Positions 1 through 8,006 of a stretch of 40,410 nt of DNA are shown here, in pieces. The stretch is from contig JARLGV010000115.1 of NCBI GenBank assembly GCA_031292555.1, forward strand, positions 1-40,410, written 5' to 3'. Position 1 is the stretch's first letter. Every line of letters begins with the position of its first letter. The position numbers and the translations under genes are program-made. Below the pieces are notes generated by a model that saw only the letters and a program-made list of their open reading frames with translations, did not search any database and had not been told where the DNA came from. This DNA comes from Fimbriimonas sp. GTDB lineage: Bacteria; Armatimonadota; Fimbriimonadia; Fimbriimonadales; Fimbriimonadaceae.

Positions 1-512
1 ATGCCGAATAGTGCAAAGGGGAACAGCGGGAAAATGACCTGTCCCAGAAGGTGCTGAGCGGCCTCGGTGGCGGCGGGGGCAGGCAGCCGGAACTGCGCCT
101 GCAAGTAAGCGGCGACGCGCTCTTGCGGAATCGTGAAGACGACGTCGAAGTACTGAGCAGAACCCTCAGGAAACCTCTCGGCTTCCGCAATGCTTAGGCG
201 GCACATCCTCACCGTCCAGACGAACAGCAGGCTCGATAGGTACTTCCCGCAGAAGAGAACCAACGCCTCGGCGGGCTCAGCGGAATATTCGGCCGGGGAT
301 TTCAACCGGCTGAGATACATCTCGCGAACCACGTCGATGATCGCGAGATACAGTCTCTCCTTACTTTCGAAGTGGGCGTAGAGCGTCCGCTTCGACGTTT
401 GCGCGCGCGCCGCGATCATATCCATCGAAGCCCGCTCAAAGCCGACTTCCAGGAAGACGCTCTTTGCAGTAATTAGAATATGCTCGCGAAGTTCGCTGCC
501 CCGCCTCGACAT
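1..512 (-). CDS. TetR/AcrR-family transcriptional regulator (3' end outside window)
   Basis: The minus strand reads a TetR-type N-terminus: SRRGSELREHILITAKSVF, then FERASMDMIAARAQTSKRTL and YAHFESKERLY. This is the helix-turn-helix with its usual T-KRTLYAHFESKE recognition region at about residues 25-50. The remaining ~110 visible residues are the start of the helical ligand-binding domain. The frame runs off the left edge, so the C-terminus is missing. I chose the ATG at 512; an in-frame ATG at 530 adds six residues (MFHTAC). The 512 start has a CATACT box six bases upstream, close to the leaderless pattern used elsewhere in this window. The gene is divergent from the SDR gene at 608, the classical layout for a TetR repressor controlling its neighbour and itself. 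The ligand is unknown. Confidence 0.9.
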   Translation of the reverse strand, partial: MSRRGSELREHILITAKSVFLEVGFERASMDMIAARAQTSKRTLYAHFESKERLYLAIIDVVREMYLSRLKSPAEYSAEPAEALVLFCGKYLSSLLFVWTVRMCRLSIAEAERFPEGSAQYFDVVFTIPQERVAAYLQAQFRLPAPAATEAAQHLLGQVIFPLFPFALFG

Positions 513-533
513 GCATGCAGTATGAAACATAAC

Positions 534-563
534 TTGACGGCGAAGTAAACGGTACGGTATAGT
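534..563 (+). promoter_or_regulatory. sigma70-type promoter of the SDR gene, possible TetR operator
   Basis: TTGACG (534-539), an 18-bp spacer and TATAGT (558-563) form a good housekeeping promoter, 45 bp before the ATG at 608. The -10 sits in an imperfect inverted repeat (GTAC at 552-555 and again after the -10), a plausible site for the divergent TetR protein. The operator assignment is inference. Confidence 0.55.
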
Positions 564-607
564 GTACTTTGTCCCTTCATTCAAGGCGACAACAAAGGAG
601 ATCAACC

Positions 608-1492
608 ATGCGAGTCTTCGTTACCGGCGCAACCGGATTCATCGGCGCTTTCGTCGTTCAAGAACTACTCGGCGCGGGCCACCAAGTCGTCGGACTCGCG
701 CGCTCGGAGGCAGGCGCCGAAGCGCTCGTGGCTGCAGGAGCAGAAGCTCATCGAGGCGATCTCGAGGATTTGGACAGTCTGCGTCAGGGAGCCAGCGATG
801 CGGACGGAGTGATTCATCTGGGCTTCGTTCACGATTTCTCCCGGTTCGTTGAAGTTTGCGAGATCGACCGGCGCGCCATCGAGGCACTCGGCGCCGAGCT
901 TTCGGGCTCGAATCGTCCTCTGATCGTCACCTCCGGCACGGGTATGGGCACCGCAATTCCAGGTCGTCCGGCAACCGAGGATCACTTTGATCCGAGCCAT
1001 CCACACCCCCGGGCCATGACCGAGATCACAGGTAATCGAATGCTTGAATTGGGAGTCAACGTGATGGCAATGCGTCTCCCACAGGTCCACAACACCCTGA
1101 AGCAGGGCCTCGTGTCGTATGCCATCCGAGTCGCGCGCCAGACTGGTTCCGTCGCCTACGTCGGCGAAGGTCTCAATCGATGGCCGGCCGTCCACGTGCA
1201 AGACTGCGCCCTTCTCTACCGATTGGCCCTGGAAAATGGTTCGGCCGGAGAGCGGTACCATGCCGTCGGCGAAGAGGGCATTACTGTCAAAGCGATCGCA
1301 GAGTCGCTTAGCCGGGGACTCGGGCTTCCATTGAGGTCCGTCTCGGCCGAGGAAGCCGCCGCCCAATTCGGCCCGCTTGGAGGGTTCATCGCGACGGACA
1401 TGCCCGCCTCCAGCGCGTGGACACAAGACCGCATGGAATGGCATCCAACCGGAACCGATCTGATTTCGGATCTCGATCAAGCTCAGTACTGA
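608..1492 (+). CDS. NAD(P)-dependent epimerase/dehydratase-like (extended or atypical SDR) protein
   Basis: The 294-residue product begins MRVFVTGATGFIGAFVVQEL, an intact Rossmann nucleotide-binding motif (GATGFIG) as in extended or atypical SDRs. Residues 55-75 carry the usual D-GDLEDLDSL and GVIHLGF segments. The canonical catalytic YxxxK is not obvious around residues 130-160, so it may be an atypical SDR rather than a classical sugar epimerase. The start is fixed by AAAGGAG at 594-600, seven bases before ATG 608; upstream in-frame codons lack a ribosome site. It is divergent from a TetR regulator, which probably represses it. Such TetR-SDR pairs are often linked to detoxification or small-molecule modification, but the substrate cannot be read from the sequence. 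Confidence 0.9.
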   Translation: MRVFVTGATGFIGAFVVQELLGAGHQVVGLARSEAGAEALVAAGAEAHRGDLEDLDSLRQGASDADGVIHLGFVHDFSRFVEVCEIDRRAIEALGAELSGSNRPLIVTSGTGMGTAIPGRPATEDHFDPSHPHPRAMTEITGNRMLELGVNVMAMRLPQVHNTLKQGLVSYAIRVARQTGSVAYVGEGLNRWPAVHVQDCALLYRLALENGSAGERYHAVGEEGITVKAIAESLSRGLGLPLRSVSAEEAAAQFGPLGGFIATDMPASSAWTQDRMEWHPTGTDLISDLDQAQY

Positions 1493-1557
1493 GCGAGTAA
1501 GCGGTCGTGCTGGGCAGGCACAAAGGAATCTGAAGAACGAGGATCCCTGGCTTGCCC

Positions 1558-1563
1558 TATAAT
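1558..1563 (+). promoter_or_regulatory. leaderless-type -10 box (TATAAT, 6 nt before ATG 1570)
   Basis: TATAAT, then GGAGAT, then ATG at 1570. With a -10 this close, transcription would start at or next to the A of the start codon. No good -35 is visible. The spacer itself contains GGAG, too close to the ATG to act as a normal ribosome site. Confidence 0.5.
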
Positions 1564-1569
1564 GGAGAT

Positions 1570-1782
1570 ATGCCGAAATATGAACGGATGATGGGGGGAA
1601 AAGGCCGGGTGACGGACGGCGACCGCTCATTTGATCGAGCATTTTGGGCGGCGGCGACTCCGGAGGAACGAGTCCGGGCGATCTTCGAACTACGCGAACT
1701 CTATCATGAGGTGATGCATCCTGGCGTCGGGTCTCAACGACTGGACCGATCTGTTGGCGGCTCTAGACGCCTCCGGCATTAG
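1570..1782 (+). CDS. small partner protein of the downstream nucleotidyltransferase (antitoxin-like)
   Basis: The 70-residue product contains SFDRAFWAAATPEERVRAIFELRELY and ends LDRSVGGSRRLRH, here quoted in parts: D-R-A-F-W, TPEERVRAI and ELRELYHEV. This layout (an aromatic residue after D, then a 'TPEER' helix, then a short basic tail with R-L-x-R) is that of the small proteins commonly encoded just before AbiEii/MNT-type nucleotidyltransferases. Its last codons overlap the nucleotidyltransferase frame by 29 bases or more, which implies translational coupling. ATG 1570 is preferred over the earlier in-frame start at 1552, because TATAAT lies exactly six bases before it. The antitoxin role is inference from gene order; no DNA-binding domain is visible. 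Confidence 0.65.
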   Translation: MPKYERMMGGKGRVTDGDRSFDRAFWAAATPEERVRAIFELRELYHEVMHPGVGSQRLDRSVGGSRRLRH

Positions 1783-2191
1783 GTATCTCATTGTCGGAGG
1801 TATCGCCGTCGGCTTTCACGGTGAACCACGGTACACAAAGGACTTGGACGTACTGATCCATGTCTCCGCACCCAATCATTTCAAACTCTTCGACTGTCTC
1901 CGAAGCTTCGGGGCGCCTACTCACCTCATTACGCCCAGCGAATTACTGCTCGACGACTTTGTGTTTCATTTCGGCAGTCCTCCTTGGCGCGTCGATATCC
2001 TGACGTCGATTCCGGGAGTCGAGTTTGACACTGCGTATCTGAACCGAGTAAAGCTGCCTCTAGGCAGCTATGCGGCAGATTGCATCTCAAAGGAATGGCT
2101 GGTTAAAGCAAAGCGTGCGAGCGGCCGTCCGCAAGATCTAATCGATCTAGACAGTCTCACAGACGATCAGCCCGATGCCCCAAGCAACTAG
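1754..2191 (+). CDS. AbiEii/MNT-type minimal nucleotidyltransferase
   Basis: Residues 8-40 hold the minimal nucleotidyltransferase core: IRYLIVGGIAV (GG motif), then FHGEPRYTKDLDVLI with the two-aspartate metal motif D-L-D. A third acidic strand, WRVDIL, follows at about residue 77. The C-terminus has the family's closing helix, KAKRASGRPQDLIDLDSL. All catalytic features are therefore present in 145 residues, the usual size for single-domain members. No ATG fits; TTG 1754 is the first usable start, and coding similarity continues upstream (LASGLNDWTDLL) as far as CTG 1721, so the true start may be there. It overlaps the small gene before it. Relatives act as toxins that modify nucleic acid or a partner by nucleotide transfer; the target here is unknown. 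Confidence 0.85.
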   Translation: MAALDASGIRYLIVGGIAVGFHGEPRYTKDLDVLIHVSAPNHFKLFDCLRSFGAPTHLITPSELLLDDFVFHFGSPPWRVDILTSIPGVEFDTAYLNRVKLPLGSYAADCISKEWLVKAKRASGRPQDLIDLDSLTDDQPDAPSN

Positions 2192-2229
2192 AGACACCCT
2201 GTCAATCTGCAACGGAGCGTTGGCGCCCC

Positions 2230-2235
2230 TATAAT
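2230..2235 (+). promoter_or_regulatory. leaderless-type -10 box (TATAAT, 5 nt before ATG 2241)
   Basis: TATAAT followed by GTGCG and ATG 2241. The spacing is one base shorter than at the other leaderless candidates in this window. It supports the small ORF at 2241 being a real transcribed gene. Confidence 0.45.
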
Positions 2236-2240
2236 GTGCG

Positions 2241-2444
2241 ATGGATTCTGGCGACGAAACGAACGCCGGGCCGCGTTTCGTCGTGCTTGAGCAAGAGCAC
2301 GATGGAAGGTGGAAAGTGATTCGCGAATTCGAGCGGGTTCCCGGCCTTGCTGCCCGGGCGGCCCGGGCAAGGGCGGTTTGGGCGGCCACCAATGGCAACC
2401 CAGAACCTTCCGGCGTCTACGCGGCGGTTCTCAGATCCGAGTGA
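2241..2444 (+). CDS. small hypothetical protein
   Basis: The product is 67 residues with a protein-like composition: FVVLEQEHDGRWKVIREFER followed by an Ala/Arg-rich helix (AARAARARAVWAA). I do not recognise a family. Support comes from the TATAAT box just upstream and a plausible alternation of strand and helix. Just after its TGA stop the same frame reads RVALDT and a TAA stop, so the TGA may be a recent nonsense change (TGG to TGA) that clips seven residues. It is not clearly linked to either neighbour. Confidence 0.5.
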   Translation: MDSGDETNAGPRFVVLEQEHDGRWKVIREFERVPGLAARAARARAVWAATNGNPEPSGVYAAVLRSE

Positions 2445-2559
2445 CGCGTGGCTTTGGACACCTAAGCTATTTTGAGCGGTTAGAGGGGTCCCATCAACAG
2501 GCGGTTGGATGGTTTGAGGTTGGTCCGGGGGTACTCGGCGATTGGCATTTGGTCGCACC

Positions 2560-2577
2560 GGGACGATCATTCGTCCC
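2560..2577 (-). terminator. hairpin downstream of the large glycosidase-like gene
   Basis: GGGACGA (2560-2566), loop TCAT, TCGTCCC (2571-2577): a perfect 7-bp stem 53 bases past the stop of the minus-strand gene ending at 2630. There is no T-run, so intrinsic termination is uncertain. Confidence 0.4.
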
Positions 2578-2629
2578 CTACAGGCGGTTGGGGATGGCGT
2601 GACTGACCGAGAGAGGTACTTGCCCCAGG

Positions 2630-5308
2630 CTAATCCGTAAGGCGGATGTCGCCCACGTTAATGTGTCCCCAGGGGCCTTGTTCTTTGTCGACGATCCGGA
2701 TCCTGAGGGGTATGCCGGTCAATTTCGAGATATCCCAGACACGCTCGTCCATGAACTCGGAGTTCTTTCCCCGCTCGACGAACAGCCGCTTGCCGGCATC
2801 GTCGACAAGCTCGACGTATACGCCGTCGCCCGAACCACCGCCGACGAGCATTCGGATCTTCAAATGAGAGGTCGCGAACCTGGGCGATACCACTAAGCCC
2901 GTATAACGGTCGTCGTAGCCGTTCCTGCCATCTTCCGAAGTGCCGATGAATGGCAAGTTCTTGTTACCGAAGTTCAGGCGCTTCGAAAGATGGGGCCAGT
3001 TCAGAAAATCGCCGTTGAAACTCCAGCCAGGTGCGCTCTCCGCCGAGAAGTCGAACGATGGATCGGTGGCCGGAGCGGGCAACGGTGGCGGTACAAGACG
3101 ACTTCCCTTCTCCACTCCGTCGATGAGCACGCTCCAGCCGGCGGCCGAATGGTATATCGTGCCGTAGCTGTCGAGCAATCCGGCCATCGAAGTTAACCCA
3201 GAACCCTCCGCCCAATCGAATCCGGAGCGTCCATTCTGTTCGTCAGTACCTCCATGGCCGCAGTTCTCGGGCTCTAGGCCAGGAGGATAGTTGGGGTTGG
3301 GATAAATGCCGAGTTCCTGATGCAGCGGATGGTTGATCAACGCAAGCGTCGCGCGAGTTGCCGCCACACCCCTTTCGAACAGATCCTGACGGCCCAGTTC
3401 GACGCCAAAGCTGCACAGGGTCTCCCCAAACTGCGCTTGGCGGGCATCGTTGAACTCGCCATCCGAGTTCTGCACTCCAAAGCCGCCATAGACATAGGCG
3501 GTCTTGATGAACGAGATCGGCCAAACCTCCTGGTACAGGCACATCATATCGAGCGCCTTCAGAGCTTGCGTCATGTAGCGGGCATTCGCAGGCGCAAGTG
3601 CGTGGGCCGCTCGGAGAGCCTCCGCAGACCACTGCATGCTGAGCGTGTTCTGCGGGCGCTGCATCGTGAACGGATCCATCATGGCGGCATCGTCCAGCCT
3701 GTAGTCGCGCTGAAGACAGGTCTTCGGCGAACACGAGAAGAAGGTCTCGAAATCGTAGTAACGCTGCTGATCGACCACGCTCTCCGCCAGGAAGTCTGCC
3801 CCCCGCAGGGCTGCCCGTAGCTTGGCCGGCCTGGACGGTTGCGAGGACGAGACCTTGCACCATTCCGCCAGAAACCAGTCAGGTAGGGCGGACTGGGCCG
3901 ATCGATCGAGAATCGGTACCGGCTTAAGGTCTCTGTCCAGCCAGGAAGGCCACGAGCCATCTTTGTTCTGCTTGGCGACGAGCATGTCCGACATCGCGTC
4001 TACTTGCCGCTGGATCTCTTCCCTACGCGGGCAATCTGGCAGGCGTAACCACCTTAGGAGTTGAATCCCCTTCCAGGCGATGTTGGTCAAGTCGTAATAG
4101 CAATCCTTCGATGGCGCAACCAAGGTTCCGCGCCATTGACCGGTTTTCGATTCGAACGTGGTCGGACAGGCGCCGTCTTTCATGGGCGCGGCAAGGGCAA
4201 GATTGAGCATTTTCTCGCCCTTCTCGACCCAATCCGTCTTGCCCAGCCTCTTGCCCCACCATCGCAGGCCCCATGCGGATCGAATCTGACAGAACCATGC
4301 CTGCCAACTGACCCAGCCTTCTCCCAGCCCCCAGCCAGACGGGAGGCCGCCGCAAACGTTGCCGTCGATCGTCTGTTCGAACCATCCGCCCGTATCCTTC
4401 TCCTCGAATGCCGCCGGATAGCAGAACTTGGCATAGTCTTCAAACGGCACTGCCTGGGGAAGGATCTTGTCGAGATACCCGTGGCCGTACTTGTCCCACA
4501 TCAGTTCGGAGACAGGCTGATAGCCCGCAAACGGCTTCGCTTCTGCATCCAACCTCAATTGAAAACCGAGCAGCAGGTCAGGCGGAACCGGACGCGCCAT
4601 GGAGGCATCGTGAGAGAACGCGACATGGGCCGATACTCGGTAGTCGCAGAACCCATATCCCAGCAGGGGTTGCGAGCAGAAGCCCGAACTGCAGTTGAGA
4701 TCGACGATGGTCGGCATCGGACGGTTGCCGGCGAGCACATCTAGGTCCGGCATCAGCGCTGCCGCGATGGCGCCCCTTTGGGCGAGTACGGCGGGAGATC
4801 GAAAGAAGTGATCGCCAATAACCTGTTCGGGCCGGCTGCGAAGACCGGGCGTCCATGTCGTATCCGGTTTGCCCGGCGCGAAGACGAACGTAGCCATCAG
4901 GTGATCGAGAATAGGATTCGCCGACTTGAAATGGGTCGCGAGTTTCACGTCGATCAGGTTGCCGGTTTCCGGGATCGTAATCGTTTCGACCACGTCCGCA
5001 TTAACGCCCCCGCCCTTGAGCCGGATGGTTCTAGCTGCTTCGTCGACGTCCGCCTCCGTGAACAGAAACGTTGGCGGCTCGGCATAGAGCCCGACAGTTG
5101 GCACTCCGACGGCGCTGGCTCGCTTGGCCCCTTTCTGGCGCTTCACTTCGGGGTGGGTCGGCGACAGAAGGACCTTCTGGAACTGACCGTGAGAGTCCCT
5201 GGCCAGAAACTCCTGCACGACTTCGCCATTCGATCGGATCAACCTGACACCGACATCGTGACCGAGAAGGGACAAGGGAAAGGCGGCAAGCACGGCTAAC
5301 TGAACCAT
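2630..5308 (-). CDS. large secreted (alpha/alpha)-barrel glycosidase-like protein with C-terminal jelly-roll domain
   Basis: This 892-residue protein starts with a short hydrophobic export signal (MVQLAVLAAFPLSLLGHD). After a beta-rich N-terminal part come ~350 residues of helix-hairpin sequence rich in Trp (WGLGEGWVSWQAWFC; LRWWGKRLG; DGSWPSWLDRDL; LPDWFLAEWC). This resembles the six-hairpin glycosidase fold, but I cannot name a GH family. The last ~130 residues resemble the C-terminal beta-sandwich found on GH32-like and related enzymes: KIRMLVGGGSGDGVYVEL, then RVWDISKLTG, then GPWGHINVGDIRLTD, with the typical GHINVD-like ending. A purine-rich AGGA about 10 bases before ATG 5308 supports the start. 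No partner gene is adjacent. It probably acts outside the cytoplasm on a polysaccharide; catalytic residues are not assigned. Confidence 0.75.
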   Translation of the reverse strand: MVQLAVLAAFPLSLLGHDVGVRLIRSNGEVVQEFLARDSHGQFQKVLLSPTHPEVKRQKGAKRASAVGVPTVGLYAEPPTFLFTEADVDEAARTIRLKGGGVNADVVETITIPETGNLIDVKLATHFKSANPILDHLMATFVFAPGKPDTTWTPGLRSRPEQVIGDHFFRSPAVLAQRGAIAAALMPDLDVLAGNRPMPTIVDLNCSSGFCSQPLLGYGFCDYRVSAHVAFSHDASMARPVPPDLLLGFQLRLDAEAKPFAGYQPVSELMWDKYGHGYLDKILPQAVPFEDYAKFCYPAAFEEKDTGGWFEQTIDGNVCGGLPSGWGLGEGWVSWQAWFCQIRSAWGLRWWGKRLGKTDWVEKGEKMLNLALAAPMKDGACPTTFESKTGQWRGTLVAPSKDCYYDLTNIAWKGIQLLRWLRLPDCPRREEIQRQVDAMSDMLVAKQNKDGSWPSWLDRDLKPVPILDRSAQSALPDWFLAEWCKVSSSQPSRPAKLRAALRGADFLAESVVDQQRYYDFETFFSCSPKTCLQRDYRLDDAAMMDPFTMQRPQNTLSMQWSAEALRAAHALAPANARYMTQALKALDMMCLYQEVWPISFIKTAYVYGGFGVQNSDGEFNDARQAQFGETLCSFGVELGRQDLFERGVAATRATLALINHPLHQELGIYPNPNYPPGLEPENCGHGGTDEQNGRSGFDWAEGSGLTSMAGLLDSYGTIYHSAAGWSVLIDGVEKGSRLVPPPLPAPATDPSFDFSAESAPGWSFNGDFLNWPHLSKRLNFGNKNLPFIGTSEDGRNGYDDRYTGLVVSPRFATSHLKIRMLVGGGSGDGVYVELVDDAGKRLFVERGKNSEFMDERVWDISKLTGIPLRIRIVDKEQGPWGHINVGDIRLTD

Positions 5309-5471
5309 CGCTGAAATCCTGCGAGAGATATTACCGGCACCCGGAGCTCAATGAACGAGACTTCCATACTTGGCGTGGGGCCGGGCCGTAGCTCAGGCCA
5401 ATCAGGAGGTCACAAACGAATCCGACTCAGCGAGTAGGTCGTAACTACCGGCAACAACGGCACTCTCCTCA

Positions 5472-5936
5472 ATGCCAGGTTCAACGAAAGTACATCTGCT
5501 CTCCGATTCTTTCTGGCATTTCATCAAGATAGGCTACATCCCTCCCTACCTTCCCGAGGCCCATGACCAGAACAGGGTTCTCATGGAAGCTCTCGCCAGC
5601 GTAGCAGACATCTACTCGCGAGGTGGCTACTTTGTTATCATCGATGGAATCGTGGGACCGTGGTTTCCGGATGTCTTCATGGCAATTCGGTCGCCAATTC
5701 ACTACATCGTTCTCCTACCTCCCGTGGAGATTGCCATCAAAGGGTGTCAGGAGCGTGGCGGGTCTGAGCTTTCCGACGCTGAACCTATCTCCGATTTGCA
5801 CCGTCAATTCTCGGCAACCGGTTCACTGGAGCGGCACGTTATCCAGATTAAGTCGAACACTCCCGACGAAGTCATCCTTGAAATTGTTCGAGCAATTCAG
5901 TCAAACGCGTACTTGCTTGAGCCCGCAAACGCATGA
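5472..5936 (+). CDS. P-loop kinase-like (AAA/zeta-type) protein lacking its P-loop, probably degenerate
   Basis: The 154 residues match the body of small P-loop kinases of the chloramphenicol-phosphotransferase/zeta type: KVHLLSDSFWHFI, GYIPPYLPEAHDQNR, GGYFVIIDGIVGPWF, then a strand and helix with RGGSEL and a C-terminal helix. In this family a Walker A loop (GxxGxGKS/T) precedes the 'KVHLxSDxFW' segment by about 20 residues. Here the frame is closed by TAA at 5442-5444, and the only residues before M are LPATTALSS, where the sequence looks like the end of a P-loop that has lost its Gly-Lys. The remaining protein should not bind ATP normally. It is either a pseudogene or a protein with a changed role. 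The nominal start at 5472 has no ribosome site. Confidence 0.6.
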   Translation: MPGSTKVHLLSDSFWHFIKIGYIPPYLPEAHDQNRVLMEALASVADIYSRGGYFVIIDGIVGPWFPDVFMAIRSPIHYIVLLPPVEIAIKGCQERGGSELSDAEPISDLHRQFSATGSLERHVIQIKSNTPDEVILEIVRAIQSNAYLLEPANA

Positions 5937-6033
5937 GCAAGGCAAAACCTCAGATTGCACGTCGATCTGCATATCGCTCGAATTCGCGTCCCGGCTCCCA
6001 AGTCGCTTAGCTGGCGATACCCCTTTTGCGCGA

Positions 6034-7545
6034 TCAAAGTGGCGGAACGGCCTTCACTCCTTCCGCCACTCTCCACGGATGCGGCGCGCCATCGTTGCGA
6101 GGAACTAACGTATAGGCCACTCCCGGAGCGAGTTTGGATCCGGCGTCATCGAAGTTCATCGCAAAGCCACGGACCGTGGAGTTATTGCAGTTCAGGCCGT
6201 TGTAGTGAATCCCGACGTCGGAATGGCCAGGCGACCGAAGGATGAAATGCGGATCGGCCCCGGCAATGAACTCGCGCAACTGCATGTAGTTTCGGTTGGC
6301 GATCCATTCCTTGATCTCGAGAAAGAGATCGGTCTTGGGAAGTTGACTGTCATCGGGAATCAGTTCGCGGTAGTCCGCAGTTCCGGGCCAAAGCACGCCA
6401 ATGACGGTCGCGGATGTGAGTTCGCTTGGAGCCCGGTCTTCTCGTACCGCGTACTTACCCCAATGGTCCTTTGCCGCGATGAGTTGATAGGGGTTGATCG
6501 AGCTTAGCCTGACCTGGACCTTTGGCCATCGTTCCGTACGCAGGCCCCAAGTCTCTGCAAGGTGCGTCTCGGATATGTCGGCGCAGGTGTCGATGTGGGT
6601 CATAAGCCCGAGGTAGTTGCCGTCGACGATTTCTTGATCGAGGTCGCTGTAGTTGAGCCGGCGCCACCGTCCATCGATCCAGACCTCGTCGAACATGTGA
6701 TTGGCGAATCCAGTCGCTCCCTGCACTCCGTCGATGATCGTCTGGCGAGTAGCCCGCCGAGAGATGCTAGAAGCCAGGATTTTTACCTGCGTAGGATCGT
6801 TGGCATCGCATGGAGGGATGAAGTACAGGATCCGCGTCGGGATGCCAAGGGCGCGAAGAATGGTGGCGATGTAGATCGAACTCGACGTACAGGCTCCGTG
6901 GCACCGCCTCTCGAACATTTGGCGACCAAAGAGCTGATGGTTGAATACATCCCTGTCCTTCCACTTGGCATCCGATTTCGATTGCTCGAAGGCGTTTCGC
7001 GTCGGCGCAAACACATGCGGCCCGGTGCCGTCGAACGCCACGTACCAATCGGAGGGCATGGCACTGGAATTGCCCGCGAACGAACTCGTTTGAAAAGCCC
7101 ATCTCGCCACCGCCTTCACGAGATCGGCCGGCTTGAGTTCACCCGGCCGGATACCGGCCTTGCTCAAGTCGCCGATCAGCTTGTTCCGCATTTGCGGATT
7201 CCAGTTGCAGGTGACTGACGGTCGAAGATAGCGGTCGAGATCCCCTGGCTTAGTGGCATAGGCCCGATTACGCATCGCTCGCACCCGATCGTTCAGTGGG
7301 AAATAGGTGATGCTGAGCGTTAGGCACCCATGATCGTCGGACAGAACCTTCACATCCTGGTATGGATCCGTCATCGCGGCGGGCTCACACGGACGAAGGA
7401 TCTTTACGACCGTTGTGATCGTGTATGTGTTCTCAACCCCGAGCCCATGGGCCGAGAGCGACGGGTCCGCTACCGACCTTGATCCGGGTCTCTGCGGAAC
7501 GATTGTAAGGGCGGTTACCATCAGGAGAACTTGTGCGCCGATCAT
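6034..7545 (-). CDS. exported transglutaminase-like (papain-fold) protein
   Basis: The 503-residue product has an N-terminal hydrophobic segment (MIGAQVLLMVTALTIV) consistent with export. A transglutaminase-like core spans about residues 205-305: CHGACTSSSIYIATILRALG places the nucleophile at Cys219, then IPTRILYF. ANHMFDEVWIDGRW supplies His283, and the Asp is near residue 301 (NYSDLD). This is the complete Cys-His-Asp triad in the usual order. The first ~190 residues are a beta-rich domain as in other bacterial transglutaminase-like proteins. Its ATG overlaps the stop of the upstream ArsR-like gene by four bases (ATGA, 7542-7545), so the two are translated together. It could be a peptidase, amidase or cross-linker; the substrate is unknown. 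Confidence 0.85.
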   Translation of the reverse strand: MIGAQVLLMVTALTIVPQRPGSRSVADPSLSAHGLGVENTYTITTVVKILRPCEPAAMTDPYQDVKVLSDDHGCLTLSITYFPLNDRVRAMRNRAYATKPGDLDRYLRPSVTCNWNPQMRNKLIGDLSKAGIRPGELKPADLVKAVARWAFQTSSFAGNSSAMPSDWYVAFDGTGPHVFAPTRNAFEQSKSDAKWKDRDVFNHQLFGRQMFERRCHGACTSSSIYIATILRALGIPTRILYFIPPCDANDPTQVKILASSISRRATRQTIIDGVQGATGFANHMFDEVWIDGRWRRLNYSDLDQEIVDGNYLGLMTHIDTCADISETHLAETWGLRTERWPKVQVRLSSINPYQLIAAKDHWGKYAVREDRAPSELTSATVIGVLWPGTADYRELIPDDSQLPKTDLFLEIKEWIANRNYMQLREFIAGADPHFILRSPGHSDVGIHYNGLNCNNSTVRGFAMNFDDAGSKLAPGVAYTLVPRNDGAPHPWRVAEGVKAVPPL

Positions 7546-8000
7546 CTCTCGTCACCTCTGGTTAGCGACGTGTGGGCGTTCCAAGCGAGGCCGAGAGCGG
7601 CGACATAGATTCTCCCGAACTTCATATCGATAGAATATTTGTCCCCCTTCTTGTCCGCTACATATCCTGCCCTCTGAAGCTCTTTCAAGTGATGGTATGC
7701 CTGCCCCGTCGTCCGCATTCCGAGGATTTCGGTCAGTTGAACGACCGACTTGGGACTGACAATCAGCTCGCGCAAGATTGCGAGCCGGACCTCATTTCCG
7801 AGCACTCCAAGGAGACTGGCTACCTGGTGGCATGGAATCGCGAAGAGGTCGCTTACTTCGTCGCCCCCCAAGATGCTCCAACTACAACTTGGCCGTCCAT
7901 CGACCTCGAGAATCTCGAAGTGCCCGACGAGCCGTTCCCCGTCCGATGTGGCGTTCTTAAGGATCTCGACGATGCCGTCTGCGCTTTCTTGCTGCGTCAT
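7542..8000 (-). CDS. ArsR-like winged-helix transcriptional regulator
   Basis: The C-terminal half of this 152-residue protein is a winged helix: LLGVLGNEVRLAILRELIVS, then SVVQLTEILGM, the recognition helix TTGQAYHHLKELQRAGYV, and a wing with KKGDKYSID. The N-terminal ~65 residues (about 1-65) are an extra domain not needed for DNA binding and may sense a signal; no metal-binding Cys cluster stands out. It is the first gene of a two-gene operon with the transglutaminase-like gene (four-base overlap). ATG 8000 lies six bases after TATCAT, and that -10 box is inside one arm of a 38-bp palindrome, which strongly suggests autoregulation by steric block. Confidence 0.88.
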   Translation of the reverse strand: MTQQESADGIVEILKNATSDGERLVGHFEILEVDGRPSCSWSILGGDEVSDLFAIPCHQVASLLGVLGNEVRLAILRELIVSPKSVVQLTEILGMRTTGQAYHHLKELQRAGYVADKKGDKYSIDMKFGRIYVAALGLAWNAHTSLTRGDER

Positions 8001-8006
8001 GGCTAC

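Noticed and set aside
665-1642. 325-codon open frame on the minus strand opposite the SDR gene
   Set aside because: Antisense shadow; the plus-strand SDR is well supported by motif and ribosome site.
2497-2591. Direct repeat ACAGGCGGTTGG (2497-2508 and 2580-2591)
   Set aside because: Only two 12-bp copies 71 bases apart in a non-coding gap; no target-site duplication or mobile gene, so treated as chance.
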